Assembly: GCA_947624715.1 (NCBI GenBank)
Contig: CANQLO010000038.1
Span: forward strand, 1-15,507
Origin: an uncultured Clostridia bacterium
GTDB lineage: Bacteria; Bacillota_A; Clostridia; TANB77; CAG-508
Reading direction: 5' to 3'
Length of the DNA: 15,507 nt
The notes beneath the pieces were generated by a model. The model was not told where the DNA came from. It ran no database searches and worked only from the letters and a program-made list of their open reading frames with translations. Within the stretch, counting starts at the first letter, position 1; each line of letters begins with the position of its first letter. Positions 5,979 to 13,108 of this stretch are shown piece after piece. The position numbers and the translations under genes were made by a program.

Positions 5979-6698
5979 TTACATATCATCTTCATTTTTA
6001 TTTGATTGCTTGTTATTTCCTTGTTCATTTTGTGATTGATTAGAACTTTCTTGCGAAGTATTTTGTGATTGTTGATTAGAATTATTTTGTGATTGTTGAT
6101 TAGAATTTTCTTGTTCATTATTTTGTGATTCATTAAAGTTTTTTTGTGAATTTTGATTTGTTTCTTCATTATCATATGGTTCTTCATCTTCTGCAACTTT
6201 GCTTTCACACTCTTCTTCATCCTCATCTTCGTAGCATTGTGAATCACAATGGTCACAACAACCATCACACTCTGAACAATCTTCCCAATCAAGTTCTATT
6301 ATGTTATGACATTTTGGACATTCTATCTCACTTAGCTTTCTAGAATCTTCATTTATTATAAAATCTTCATCACAATAAGGACATCTTATTTCAAACTCAT
6401 AATCATTATCATGCATCTTGTCATGTGGCTCACAACATTCTTCATCATAACATTCATCATCATCGTCTTCTATATAAATATCTTCTTCAATGCTTTGTAT
6501 TTTTCTTTGAATTTTTCTTAACTTTTTATCCATATTGTCTTGTCTTTCATGTACATCCATCATAGAATTCATAGAATCAACAAAACTTATCATCATTTCA
6601 GATATTTTATCTTTTACTTTTTCAAGTTCATCTTGATCTTTAATATTTTTTTCTAAATCTGTGATTAAGCTTTTATATAATTCACTTAGACTTGTCAT
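5979..6698 (-). CDS. CD1247-like zinc-ribbon protein with acidic Cys cluster and N/Q/S-rich tail
   Basis: The 239 residues fall into four parts. Residues 1-75 are helical, probably coiled coil (YKSLITDLEKNIKDQDELEKVKDKI). A zinc ribbon has C106-x2-C109 and C127-x2-C130 (CPYCDEDF, CPKCHNII). Residues 141-164 are very Cys- and acid-rich. Residues 178-239 are a low-complexity Asn/Gln/Ser tail with repeats of the SNQQSQN type. The layout resembles the clostridial family annotated as CD1247 N-terminal domain-containing, whose function is unknown to me. It is 19 bases after efp with AAAGGA before the ATG, so it is co-transcribed with efp. A metal-binding or assembly role is inference. A 122-codon overlapping frame is a shadow. 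Confidence 0.8.
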   Translation of the reverse strand: MTSLSELYKSLITDLEKNIKDQDELEKVKDKISEMMISFVDSMNSMMDVHERQDNMDKKLRKIQRKIQSIEEDIYIEDDDDECYDEECCEPHDKMHDNDYEFEIRCPYCDEDFIINEDSRKLSEIECPKCHNIIELDWEDCSECDGCCDHCDSQCYEDEDEEECESKVAEDEEPYDNEETNQNSQKNFNESQNNEQENSNQQSQNNSNQQSQNTSQESSNQSQNEQGNNKQSNKNEDDM

Positions 6699-6717
6699 AA
6701 ATAATCCTTTCTAATTT

Positions 6718-7281
6718 CTAGATTCTTTCTAGATACTCTCCTGTTCTAGTATCTATTTTAATAACATCTCCTATATTTACAAACATAGGAACATTTATTT
6801 CTAGACCATTTTCAAGTGTTGCAGGCTTTCCTGATGTTGTGGCTGTATTTCCAGCAAATCCAGGTTCTGTATATGTTACTGCAAGCTCAACAAACATTGG
6901 TGGTTCAATTGAGAATACATTTCCTTTGTATGAAAGAATTTTTACATTCATATTTTCTTTTAAATATTTTAAACTATCTCCAATTTGTTCTTTATTTAAA
7001 GGCATTTGTTCATATGTTTCATTATCCATAAAATAATATAAATCACCATCTGCATATAAATATTGCATTTCTCTCTTCTCTATTTCAGCTGATTGGAATT
7101 TCTCTGATGGGTTAAATGTTTTTTCTAAAACACTTCCTGTTATAACATTTTTAATTTTTGTTCTAACAAATGCTGAGCCCTTTCCTGGTTTTACATGTTG
7201 AAATTCAACTACCCTATAAACATTTCCTTCCATTTCAAATGTTGTGCCGTTTCTAAAATCTCCTGCACTATATACTGCCAT
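6718..7281 (-). CDS. efp: Elongation factor P
   Basis: EF-P relieves ribosome stalling at polyproline stretches by entering the E-site. The 187 residues show the three-domain layout. An N-terminal KOW-like domain carries the loop [10 protein letters not shown], whose tip Lys34 is the usual modification site. The middle OB domain has [32 protein letters not shown], and the C-terminal OB domain ends in [21 protein letters not shown]. The modifying enzyme cannot be deduced here; bacilli use 5-aminopentanol on the equivalent Lys. AAGGGGG precedes the ATG. It is the first gene of a two-gene unit with its own promoter. Confidence 0.98.
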   Translation of the reverse strand: MAVYSAGDFRNGTTFEMEGNVYRVVEFQHVKPGKGSAFVRTKIKNVITGSVLEKTFNPSEKFQSAEIEKREMQYLYADGDLYYFMDNETYEQMPLNKEQIGDSLKYLKENMNVKILSYKGNVFSIEPPMFVELAVTYTEPGFAGNTATTSGKPATLENGLEINVPMFVNIGDVIKIDTRTGEYLERI

Positions 7282-7330
7282 TATTATTTCCCCCTTTTTA
7301 TTTTTTATTCATTTTTTTGACACTCTATCT

Positions 7331-7359
7331 ATTTTACACTAAAAACTCATAAAAATCAA
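7331..7359 (-). promoter_or_regulatory. Promoter of efp
   Basis: The -35 TTGATT (7354-7359) and -10 TAAAAT (7331-7336) are 17 bases apart, with a start near 7324 and a leader of about 43 bases. It lies in the 177-base gap after ruvX, which has no convincing terminator, so read-through from the upstream operon is possible. Confidence 0.75.
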
Positions 7360-7458
7360 GCTTTTTTATTATTAAGTGTTCGAAAGCTGACTTTCAGTAT
7401 TTTTCTTTATTAAAACTATTATCCTGTAACTCGAAAGCATGTTATTTGCTTATCAAAA

Positions 7459-7875
7459 TCATTTTTTATTTATGTAACTTTCCAAAATATACACTGCAGC
7501 CAATGTGTCGACAATCTGTTTTTTCTTTCTATTGTCTATTTCTAGAAAGTTCATAGTCTTATGTGCTTCAACAGATGTCAGTCTTTCATCAACTTGTACA
7601 ATATTTAATTTATTAAATCTAGATTTCAACTTATGCAAAAAGAGCTCGGTTTCCTCAGCTCTTTTTCCTTTTGTTCCATCCATATTAATTGGATTACCAA
7701 GCACCAAACAATTAACATCATATTCATTTATTAACTCTTCTAATCTTCTTAATATTATCTTATCACTACCGTTTGATGTTATTGTTTCTAATCCTTGTGC
7801 AGTAATACCTAATTCATCTGTTATTGCTATTCCTGTTCTTACAGTTCCATAGTCTATTCCTAACGTTCTACTCAT
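7459..7875 (-). CDS. ruvX: Pre-16S rRNA nuclease / Holliday-junction-resolvase fold protein (YqgF/RuvX)
   Basis: This is an RNase H-fold protein of the YqgF/RuvX family, involved in processing the 16S rRNA 5' end. The first motif, LGIDYGTVRTGIAITD, supplies the metal-binding Asp. CLVLGNPINMDGTKGKRAEE and IVQVDERLTSVEAHK carry the other conserved acidic residues, and the last acidic motif is IVDTLAAVYIL. Length 138 residues is normal. It starts 18 bases after the ireB stop, with TTAAGGAATT before the ATG. The ireB-ruvX pair is conserved in Firmicutes. Confidence 0.95.
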   Translation of the reverse strand: MSRTLGIDYGTVRTGIAITDELGITAQGLETITSNGSDKIILRRLEELINEYDVNCLVLGNPINMDGTKGKRAEETELFLHKLKSRFNKLNIVQVDERLTSVEAHKTMNFLEIDNRKKKQIVDTLAAVYILESYINKK

Positions 7876-7893
7876 TTAATAATTCCTTAATTT

Positions 7894-8154
7894 TTAATTC
7901 TCTTTATCAATATCAATATATTCTTTTACCATTTTTTCAAGAAGTTCATCTCTTTCTATTTGTCTAATTAAATTACGTGCTTCTTTATGACTTGTTATAT
8001 ATGTTGGATCTCCTGACAAAATATATCCAACTATTTGATTTATTGGGTTATATCCCTTTTCTTTCAGTGCTTCATAAACTTCTTTAAGAATTTCTTTAGT
8101 TCTTGCATTTTCTTCTCTTTCGACCTTAAAACTTACTGTCTCATCTGTTGCCAT
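7894..8154 (-). CDS. ireB: IreB-family regulatory phosphoprotein
   Basis: This 86-residue DUF965/IreB protein starts [12 protein letters not shown]. Thr3 and Thr6 keep the three-residue spacing of the two threonines phosphorylated by the PASTA kinase IreK in Enterococcus faecalis. The helical body [61 protein letters not shown] is highly characteristic. In enterococci IreB is a negative regulator of cephalosporin resistance and envelope stress control. AAGGAGGATA precedes the ATG. The gene follows the GAF/GGDEF-like gene by only 14 bases. The more common upstream neighbour, alaS, is absent here. Confidence 0.95.
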   Translation of the reverse strand: MATDETVSFKVEREENARTKEILKEVYEALKEKGYNPINQIVGYILSGDPTYITSHKEARNLIRQIERDELLEKMVKEYIDIDKEN

Positions 8155-8168
8155 ATAGATATCCTCCT

Positions 8169-9296
8169 TTATAGCATATTTATCGTATTTTCTTCTGATA
8201 AGTCTATATATTCTTCAACCTTTTTTAATGCTCCATCTAACGATGTTCCTTTATAATATGTAGAAATTGCTATTCTTAATTTTGGACTTACTACAACTTC
8301 TTCATAATTTTCATTATTTTGATTATTCTCGTCATTATCTTCTTCATATTGATAATAATCATCTGCTGCTGTTATTTTCATATCTTCTATTCTATTTTTT
8401 ATTCCTTGCATAAAATTATTTACTCCACCTACATCTGCTCCAGAAAAAACTATTGCAAATTTTGGTCCCATATATCTTACAAATATATATTCTCTTCCCA
8501 AATTATTTTTTACAAAGTTTGAAACTTCTGTAACAACTTTATCACCGGTCTTTCTACTAATTTCAGTATTTATGTTTGGAAGGTTAGTTATCTTAAATAT
8601 ACAAATAGCTGATGTTGTATATTTATCAATAACCTTTTTACCTTCTCCATATAAATACTCTGCTGATTTAAGTCCAGAATATAAATCATCTCTAACTATA
8701 TTTTCAATTGTTGATTGATTTTCAACTGTTTTTAGTATTGTAACTATATTATTTCTTACTACTTCTAATATTGTTGTATCTATTTTGTCAAATTCATGAG
8801 GTATGCTTCCCTCTATAATCCAATATCCAATATATACATTGTCAACATATAAAGGAAAAAATATTGCACATTTTGCTCTTCCAAACTCCATCTTTTGGTA
8901 AGGTAATTTTTCATTTTCGTTTTCTACTGTTACATATTTTGGAGTGGCTGTTTTTATACTATCTCCAAACACAGGGTCACTTTGAAGATTTTTAAGAGCT
9001 TCCCAATGTTTTTGATCTACGTTAGATGCTCTAATTTTATATTCAGCTCCATCAAATACTACTATTGTGGAGTATTTGATGGCGTATTTATTAATTAAGA
9101 TATCATTTATATTTTCTAATTTTTCTTTTATTGTAGAATTTTCACCAAGAGTATTCATAAATTCTTGCAATACATTTAGGCTTGTTACTCTTTGATTTAA
9201 ATTAGTAAATGTATCAATTTTCTTATGAACTGAATAATTATATATCATTAAAAGCATTACTACAAATACTAATATTACTATAATGCCTAATGCCAA
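8169..9296 (-). CDS. Membrane-anchored GAF plus degenerate GGDEF-like protein
   Basis: This 375-residue protein has one N-terminal membrane helix (residues 2-20), a short helical linker, a GAF-like sensory domain (about 45-190, with [24 protein letters not shown]), and a GGDEF-like domain (about 200-375). The entry motif [13 protein letters not shown] resembles the DxLTGLxNRR element. At the signature position the sequence is R274-Y-M-G-P-K-F280, so the catalytic acidic pair of GGDEF is replaced by Pro-Lys and diguanylate cyclase activity is not expected. An acidic/Asn insert (313-333) separates the last strands. The start codon is TTG at 9294-9296, supported by AGAGGTGA just upstream; no in-frame ATG fits. 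It lies 22 bases after the large CpaE-like gene and 14 before ireB. A ligand-sensing or scaffold role is inference. Confidence 0.75.
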   Translation of the reverse strand: MALGIIVILVFVVMLLMIYNYSVHKKIDTFTNLNQRVTSLNVLQEFMNTLGENSTIKEKLENINDILINKYAIKYSTIVVFDGAEYKIRASNVDQKHWEALKNLQSDPVFGDSIKTATPKYVTVENENEKLPYQKMEFGRAKCAIFFPLYVDNVYIGYWIIEGSIPHEFDKIDTTILEVVRNNIVTILKTVENQSTIENIVRDDLYSGLKSAEYLYGEGKKVIDKYTTSAICIFKITNLPNINTEISRKTGDKVVTEVSNFVKNNLGREYIFVRYMGPKFAIVFSGADVGGVNNFMQGIKNRIEDMKITAADDYYQYEEDNDENNQNNENYEEVVVSPKLRIAISTYYKGTSLDGALKKVEEYIDLSEENTINML

Positions 9297-9318
9297 AAGA
9301 CATCACCTCTTTACTTTT

Positions 9319-12300
9319 TTAAAAATTATTTGTTCTCATTTTATTCAATGTATCATTTACATTGTTTGAGAATTGAGTTGTTTGAGCCGGTTGTTGTTTG
9401 TTCTTTTTTCCTCCAAATAATCCACGTTTTTCTTCTGTATTATTTTGCGGATTTGAGTTTACACTTCCTCCTGATACAAGAGGATATACCATATTTTTTA
9501 AATTTTCTAATCCCATTAAGAAATTTTGTGAATATCCATTTAAACTTAAATTACACATTGCAATAGATTCTAAGTATCTTGCGTATGTGTCCATTTCAAA
9601 TGGTATTGTAACATATTTTACTGTTTGTGCATTAAATAAATCTCTTTGTAAAGTCATTGATGGTTCATTATATTTTGACATTCCACCAATTATAAGTTTT
9701 TCATCTAATCTTTTTAGTCTTACATATTTGTTTATAACAACTCGTAATTTAGATTCATCCAATGCATTTTTTAGTTTCAAGTCACTCAAAAATTGTGTTA
9801 ATGGCTGTATTGTGAATGTGTCCATAGATTGTATTAAATATATTTCATTTGCAGATGTAAAATATTGTGTTTGTGTACTAAAATCACAGTCAAGTAATGT
9901 TATTTCAAAATTATTTGATAGTGTTCTTAATATTACATCATCATTAAAATCTTCTATTTCTTCTGGTAAAGATGTAAATACCGTTAAATTTTTATTTACT
10001 TGTAATCCATCTACAATTCCATTTGATAGATTTTTTATACTATCTGTTGCTTTTTTCATTAAGTTTGCATCATTATCAGTAAACATATAATATGAATTTT
10101 TATTTTTTGTTAAATCTAGTATTGCTGTTTTTACTCCGTTTTGAGAAAGTAGTTGTGCTAGATTATTTACTATAAAAGATGTTCCATTTTTAGTTGTTCC
10201 TACAAATGCAGTTATCTTTCCACTTGATGCTACTACATTATTACTTTGATACACATTTTGAGATTCATTTGTATTTGTTAAACTATTTATATTATTTTGA
10301 GTATTGTATGGATTTTGATATGCATTTTCTCCATATGGATTCATGTTGCTACCATATGGATTTTGATTATATAAATTCATATTATTATTCTGTGTTTGTA
10401 AATTTTGTTCATATCCATTGTTCATATTGTTATTTTGTGTTTGTGAATTTGATTGAAATTGGTTATTTATGTTGCTATTTTGCGTCTGTGTATTTGGTTG
10501 AAATTGATTATTCATGTTGCTATTTTGTGTTTGTAAATTTTGTTCATATTGATTATATGAATTATTATATATATTATTGTTTAAATTGTTATTTATATTG
10601 CTATTCGTATTTGTACTATATGGATTACTATTTATATCATTATTATATAAATCTCCATTTAATAAACTATCTATATCATTTACACCTGATTGTTCATCTT
10701 GATTTGATGTTGTTGTATCTTCTATATCTAAGTCAAATAAATTTGCGTTTTCGTCATTATTTTGAGTATTTGATTCTGTAGATTCTATATCATTATCGAA
10801 ACCTGGAAGTACTGCACTTTCGCTACTTGGCATTACATCATCTAATGGATCCATACTAAATAAGTCAACTGTATCTTCATTTTCTTCTAAGCCAGGAAGT
10901 ACATCATCAAATGCATTTTTTTTCTGTTCACTTGTTTCTGATTGAGGTTCTGGAGTAAATGCTGGTACTTGTATTGGTTCTAGTTCTTCGAGTCCTGGTA
11001 AAGTTTCTGGTTGTGGTGCAGATGCTGAAACAGGATTTTCCACCTGTGGTATAGTTCTTACTGTTTCTGGTTGTGGTGCAGATACCGACATAGGATTTAC
11101 TACCTGTGGTGCAACTGTCGTTTGTTCCTGAGTCTGAACCGGTGCAACTACCTTTCTTGGTCTACCTCTTCCTCTTTTTGGTTCCTGATTTGCATTTTGT
11201 TGTAATGGATGCATATCTTGCATTTGTGGTACTAATCCATTTTGTGAATTTATATTTGTTGGTTGTTGCATTTGATTTGTATTATTTACTGGCACAGACA
11301 TTGGCACTTGATTTACATTATTTACTGGTGCAGACATTGGCACTTGATTTACATTATTTACTGGCGCAGACATTGGCACTTGATTTACATTATTTACTGG
11401 TGCAGACATTGGCACTTGATTTACACTATTTACTGGTGCAGACATTGGCACTTGATTTACATTATTTACTGGCGCAGACATTGGTACTTGATTCAAGTTT
11501 TCAGTTGGCATTGATACTGGTGTTGCAGAAATCTTCCTTGGTCTACCCCTTCCTCTTTTTTGTACTACTTCCTGAGAATTCATATTTGTATTAAATTGAT
11601 TATTATTATTTAATGATTGCATACTTTCTCTATTAACTCCTTGTATGGCTTGATTTATATTTTGTGCATTATTTTGCACTGTTTGCATATTATTCTGTGG
11701 TACTACTGGAGTTTGCCTCATTTGTGTCTGATTTATGTTGTATTGCGGATTTTGTCTTGGTTGCATATTTTGTGCTTGATTTTTATTTATATTTATAGTT
11801 GATGGTATAATTACTGGTTTTGTCATTGTTGTTTTTTCTAAATCTTTAGTTATAAAATCTAAATTTCCTGGGACTTTTGGATTTTGTTTTTGATATTGAC
11901 TATATGTTCCATCAGATAACACAGTTCCTTTTTTCATAAGCTTTTGATATCTACTTGAATTTGTCTCTAAGATTGATTTAACTTCATTTGGTAAGAAATT
12001 TATTATTACTCTCAATTGAGTCTCATTATATTGGTCAGCAATGCTATCAAAACTTTCAACACACTTTTTTACATTTGCCCCTATTTTTCTATAATGAGCT
12101 AAAATATTTTGAATTTCACTTTCGCTTACATCTTGGTCATTTTCTTTTTCGTATAATCCAACTTCTTCTGCTTCTACTCTATAATAACTTTTTGCTTCTT
12201 TCTTATTTCTAGGTTTATATATTAAGTTGCAAACTGTATCAATACTTCTATCATTTCCTATTATTGCATTATAAATGCCTATTCCAAATAATTTTATTAA

Positions 12301-12624
12301 TAATTGATCTGATTGTGTTCTTCTATCTGAACATATAAAAATTATAGGAATATCCTCGCCTGTTGGCTTTGAAGCCTCATCACTTATTCCATCTAATTTT
12401 TCAAATAAAAATTTATCAATAGATTCATAATTATTATTCGAGATAGGTTCTAAATCTTCTCCTATAACAATGGAGTCATAAGATTTATCCCTTTGTAATT
12501 CTTTTATTATTGCATTAAAGTAATAAACATTTTTGCTTGTAATTATCTCCTTATATTTTTGTTGATATTTATTTACAACTGATGTTGTAATATTATCATT
12601 ACTTACTGCAAATAAAACTTTCAT
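9319..12624 (-). CDS. Giant CpaE/MinD-like protein with receiver-like domain, repeat linker, AT-hooks and degenerate P-loop
   Basis: This protein has 1101 residues. Residues 1-145 look like a receiver-type alpha/beta domain (MKVLFAVSN, YDSIVIGED, DIPIIFICSD, GIYNAIIG). A helical part follows to about 260. Then a disordered linker of about 540 residues is rich in Asn, Gln and Pro. It carries two AT-hook motifs KRGRGRPRK (356-364, 483-491), six 12-residue repeats (377-448), acidic LPGLEE-type stretches (about 540-620) and four 15-residue QTQN repeats (694-753). The C-terminal 800-1040 region resembles MinD/ParA/CpaE ATPases. Its Walker A position reads GTTKNGTS (809-816) without the normal GKT lysine, and LLDCDF (D912) is Walker B-like. 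Receiver-plus-MinD is the CpaE architecture of Tad pilus systems. It starts 4 bases after the pilin-like gene stop (GGAGGGG before ATG). Confidence 0.7.
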   Translation of the reverse strand: MKVLFAVSNDNITTSVVNKYQQKYKEIITSKNVYYFNAIIKELQRDKSYDSIVIGEDLEPISNNNYESIDKFLFEKLDGISDEASKPTGEDIPIIFICSDRRTQSDQLLIKLFGIGIYNAIIGNDRSIDTVCNLIYKPRNKKEAKSYYRVEAEEVGLYEKENDQDVSESEIQNILAHYRKIGANVKKCVESFDSIADQYNETQLRVIINFLPNEVKSILETNSSRYQKLMKKGTVLSDGTYSQYQKQNPKVPGNLDFITKDLEKTTMTKPVIIPSTININKNQAQNMQPRQNPQYNINQTQMRQTPVVPQNNMQTVQNNAQNINQAIQGVNRESMQSLNNNNQFNTNMNSQEVVQKRGRGRPRKISATPVSMPTENLNQVPMSAPVNNVNQVPMSAPVNSVNQVPMSAPVNNVNQVPMSAPVNNVNQVPMSAPVNNVNQVPMSVPVNNTNQMQQPTNINSQNGLVPQMQDMHPLQQNANQEPKRGRGRPRKVVAPVQTQEQTTVAPQVVNPMSVSAPQPETVRTIPQVENPVSASAPQPETLPGLEELEPIQVPAFTPEPQSETSEQKKNAFDDVLPGLEENEDTVDLFSMDPLDDVMPSSESAVLPGFDNDIESTESNTQNNDENANLFDLDIEDTTTSNQDEQSGVNDIDSLLNGDLYNNDINSNPYSTNTNSNINNNLNNNIYNNSYNQYEQNLQTQNSNMNNQFQPNTQTQNSNINNQFQSNSQTQNNNMNNGYEQNLQTQNNNMNLYNQNPYGSNMNPYGENAYQNPYNTQNNINSLTNTNESQNVYQSNNVVASSGKITAFVGTTKNGTSFIVNNLAQLLSQNGVKTAILDLTKNKNSYYMFTDNDANLMKKATDSIKNLSNGIVDGLQVNKNLTVFTSLPEEIEDFNDDVILRTLSNNFEITLLDCDFSTQTQYFTSANEIYLIQSMDTFTIQPLTQFLSDLKLKNALDESKLRVVINKYVRLKRLDEKLIIGGMSKYNEPSMTLQRDLFNAQTVKYVTIPFEMDTYARYLESIAMCNLSLNGYSQNFLMGLENLKNMVYPLVSGGSVNSNPQNNTEEKRGLFGGKKNKQQPAQTTQFSNNVNDTLNKMRTNNF
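10366..10545 (-). repeat. Four 45-bp coding repeats (QTQNxNMNN type)
   Basis: Four in-frame tandem units of 15 residues, each containing QTQN followed by S/N-N-M/I-N-N, correspond to residues 694-753 of the large CpaE-like protein. The copies differ more than the 36-bp array upstream, so this array looks older. Confidence 0.75.
11281..11496 (-). repeat. Six 36-bp tandem coding repeats (NQVPMSAPVNNV)
   Basis: Six head-to-tail units start at 11281, 11317, 11353, 11389, 11425 and 11461 and differ by only one to three bases each. They encode six copies of NQVPMSAPVNNV (residues 377-448) between the two AT-hooks of the large CpaE-like protein. Near-identity at third codon positions indicates recent expansion. 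Units abut without spacers, so this is not a CRISPR array. Confidence 0.92.
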
Positions 12625-12628
12625 TCGT

Positions 12629-13042
12629 TTAACCCCTCCAACCTTTTACTATAATTGCAAATACTAGCGGTAATACTTGACATATTACCAATAAAGTTAT
12701 TACTGCAATCATTGTGTTAAATCCTTTGTATCTAGATTCTAAGTGTCTAATACCGATTACATATTGATATATTGCACTTATTGCAATTCCTAAAATTCCG
12801 AATGGAATACTGTAAATTCTTACTTTATTTAAAATATATGCTACTAAACCATATGTATCACTTCCATATGATTCTTTAAACTCTTCCATTGATTGTAATT
12901 CTTGATCTTTTATTTCAACTAATTTACTCTTTGTTTCATTTGATATTATCTCATCTGTAGTATTTGCAGCATAACTTGAACCTATGCAAAATATGCAAAA
13001 TAAACATACAAATATCACGAAACATGGTATGATTTTTTTCAT
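12629..13042 (-). CDS. Small secreted/membrane protein with pilin-like (VirB2/TrbC-like) topology
   Basis: This 137-residue protein begins with a clear signal peptide (MKKIIPCFVIFVCLFCIFCIGSSYAA, probable cleavage after SYA). A charged helical stretch follows (about 27-70), then two membrane helices (about 77-97 and 107-133) around a short basic loop IRHLESRYKG, ending in KGWRG. Signal peptide plus two close membrane helices is the layout of VirB2/TrbC-type pilins and some small holin-like proteins. No catalytic motif is seen and I do not recognise a named family. AAGGAGG precedes the ATG. It is the first gene of the operon that continues into the CpaE-like ATPase, with a 4-base gap. Confidence 0.7.
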   Translation of the reverse strand: MKKIIPCFVIFVCLFCIFCIGSSYAANTTDEIISNETKSKLVEIKDQELQSMEEFKESYGSDTYGLVAYILNKVRIYSIPFGILGIAISAIYQYVIGIRHLESRYKGFNTMIAVITLLVICQVLPLVFAIIVKGWRG

Positions 13043-13072
13043 GATATATTATCCTCCTTTATATCTTATATA

Positions 13073-13101
13073 ATAATACACTAACTTTAACAAAATAGCA
13101 A
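13073..13101 (-). promoter_or_regulatory. Promoter of the pilin-like/CpaE-like/ireB/ruvX operon
   Basis: TTGCTA (13096-13101) and TATTAT (13073-13078) are 17 bases apart within the 66-base gap after the glucosaminidase gene. No terminator is seen between the two genes, so some transcript may also enter from upstream. Confidence 0.6.
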
Positions 13102-13108
13102 GTAAATT

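Noticed and set aside
5924..6292. 122-codon frame overlapping the zinc-ribbon protein
   Set aside because: Its Met/Lys/Asn-rich low-complexity sequence arises from the shifted Asn/Gln tail; the other frame carries the CxxC motifs.
7379..7438. Direct repeat TCGAAAGC (near 7380 and 7430) and a small GAAAG/CTTTC hairpin after ruvX
   Set aside because: Too short and without a T-run to support a terminator or operator call.
8169..9296. Active diguanylate cyclase
   Set aside because: The signature residues are MGPKF, not GGDEF, so catalysis is not expected.
9398..10090. 230-codon plus-strand open frame opposite the ATPase-like domain
   Set aside because: It is antisense to a convincing domain, lacks a ribosome site, and has the Phe/Ser/Cys-rich composition expected from reversed A+T-rich codons.
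11281..11496. 36-bp repeats resembling a CRISPR array
   Set aside because: Units abut with no spacers, are in frame with the large gene and encode NQVPMSAPVNNV.
11106..11594. Long plus-strand open frames through the repeat region (162 and 83 codons)
   Set aside because: They are antisense shadows of the repeated codons, with no ribosome-binding site or plausible protein.
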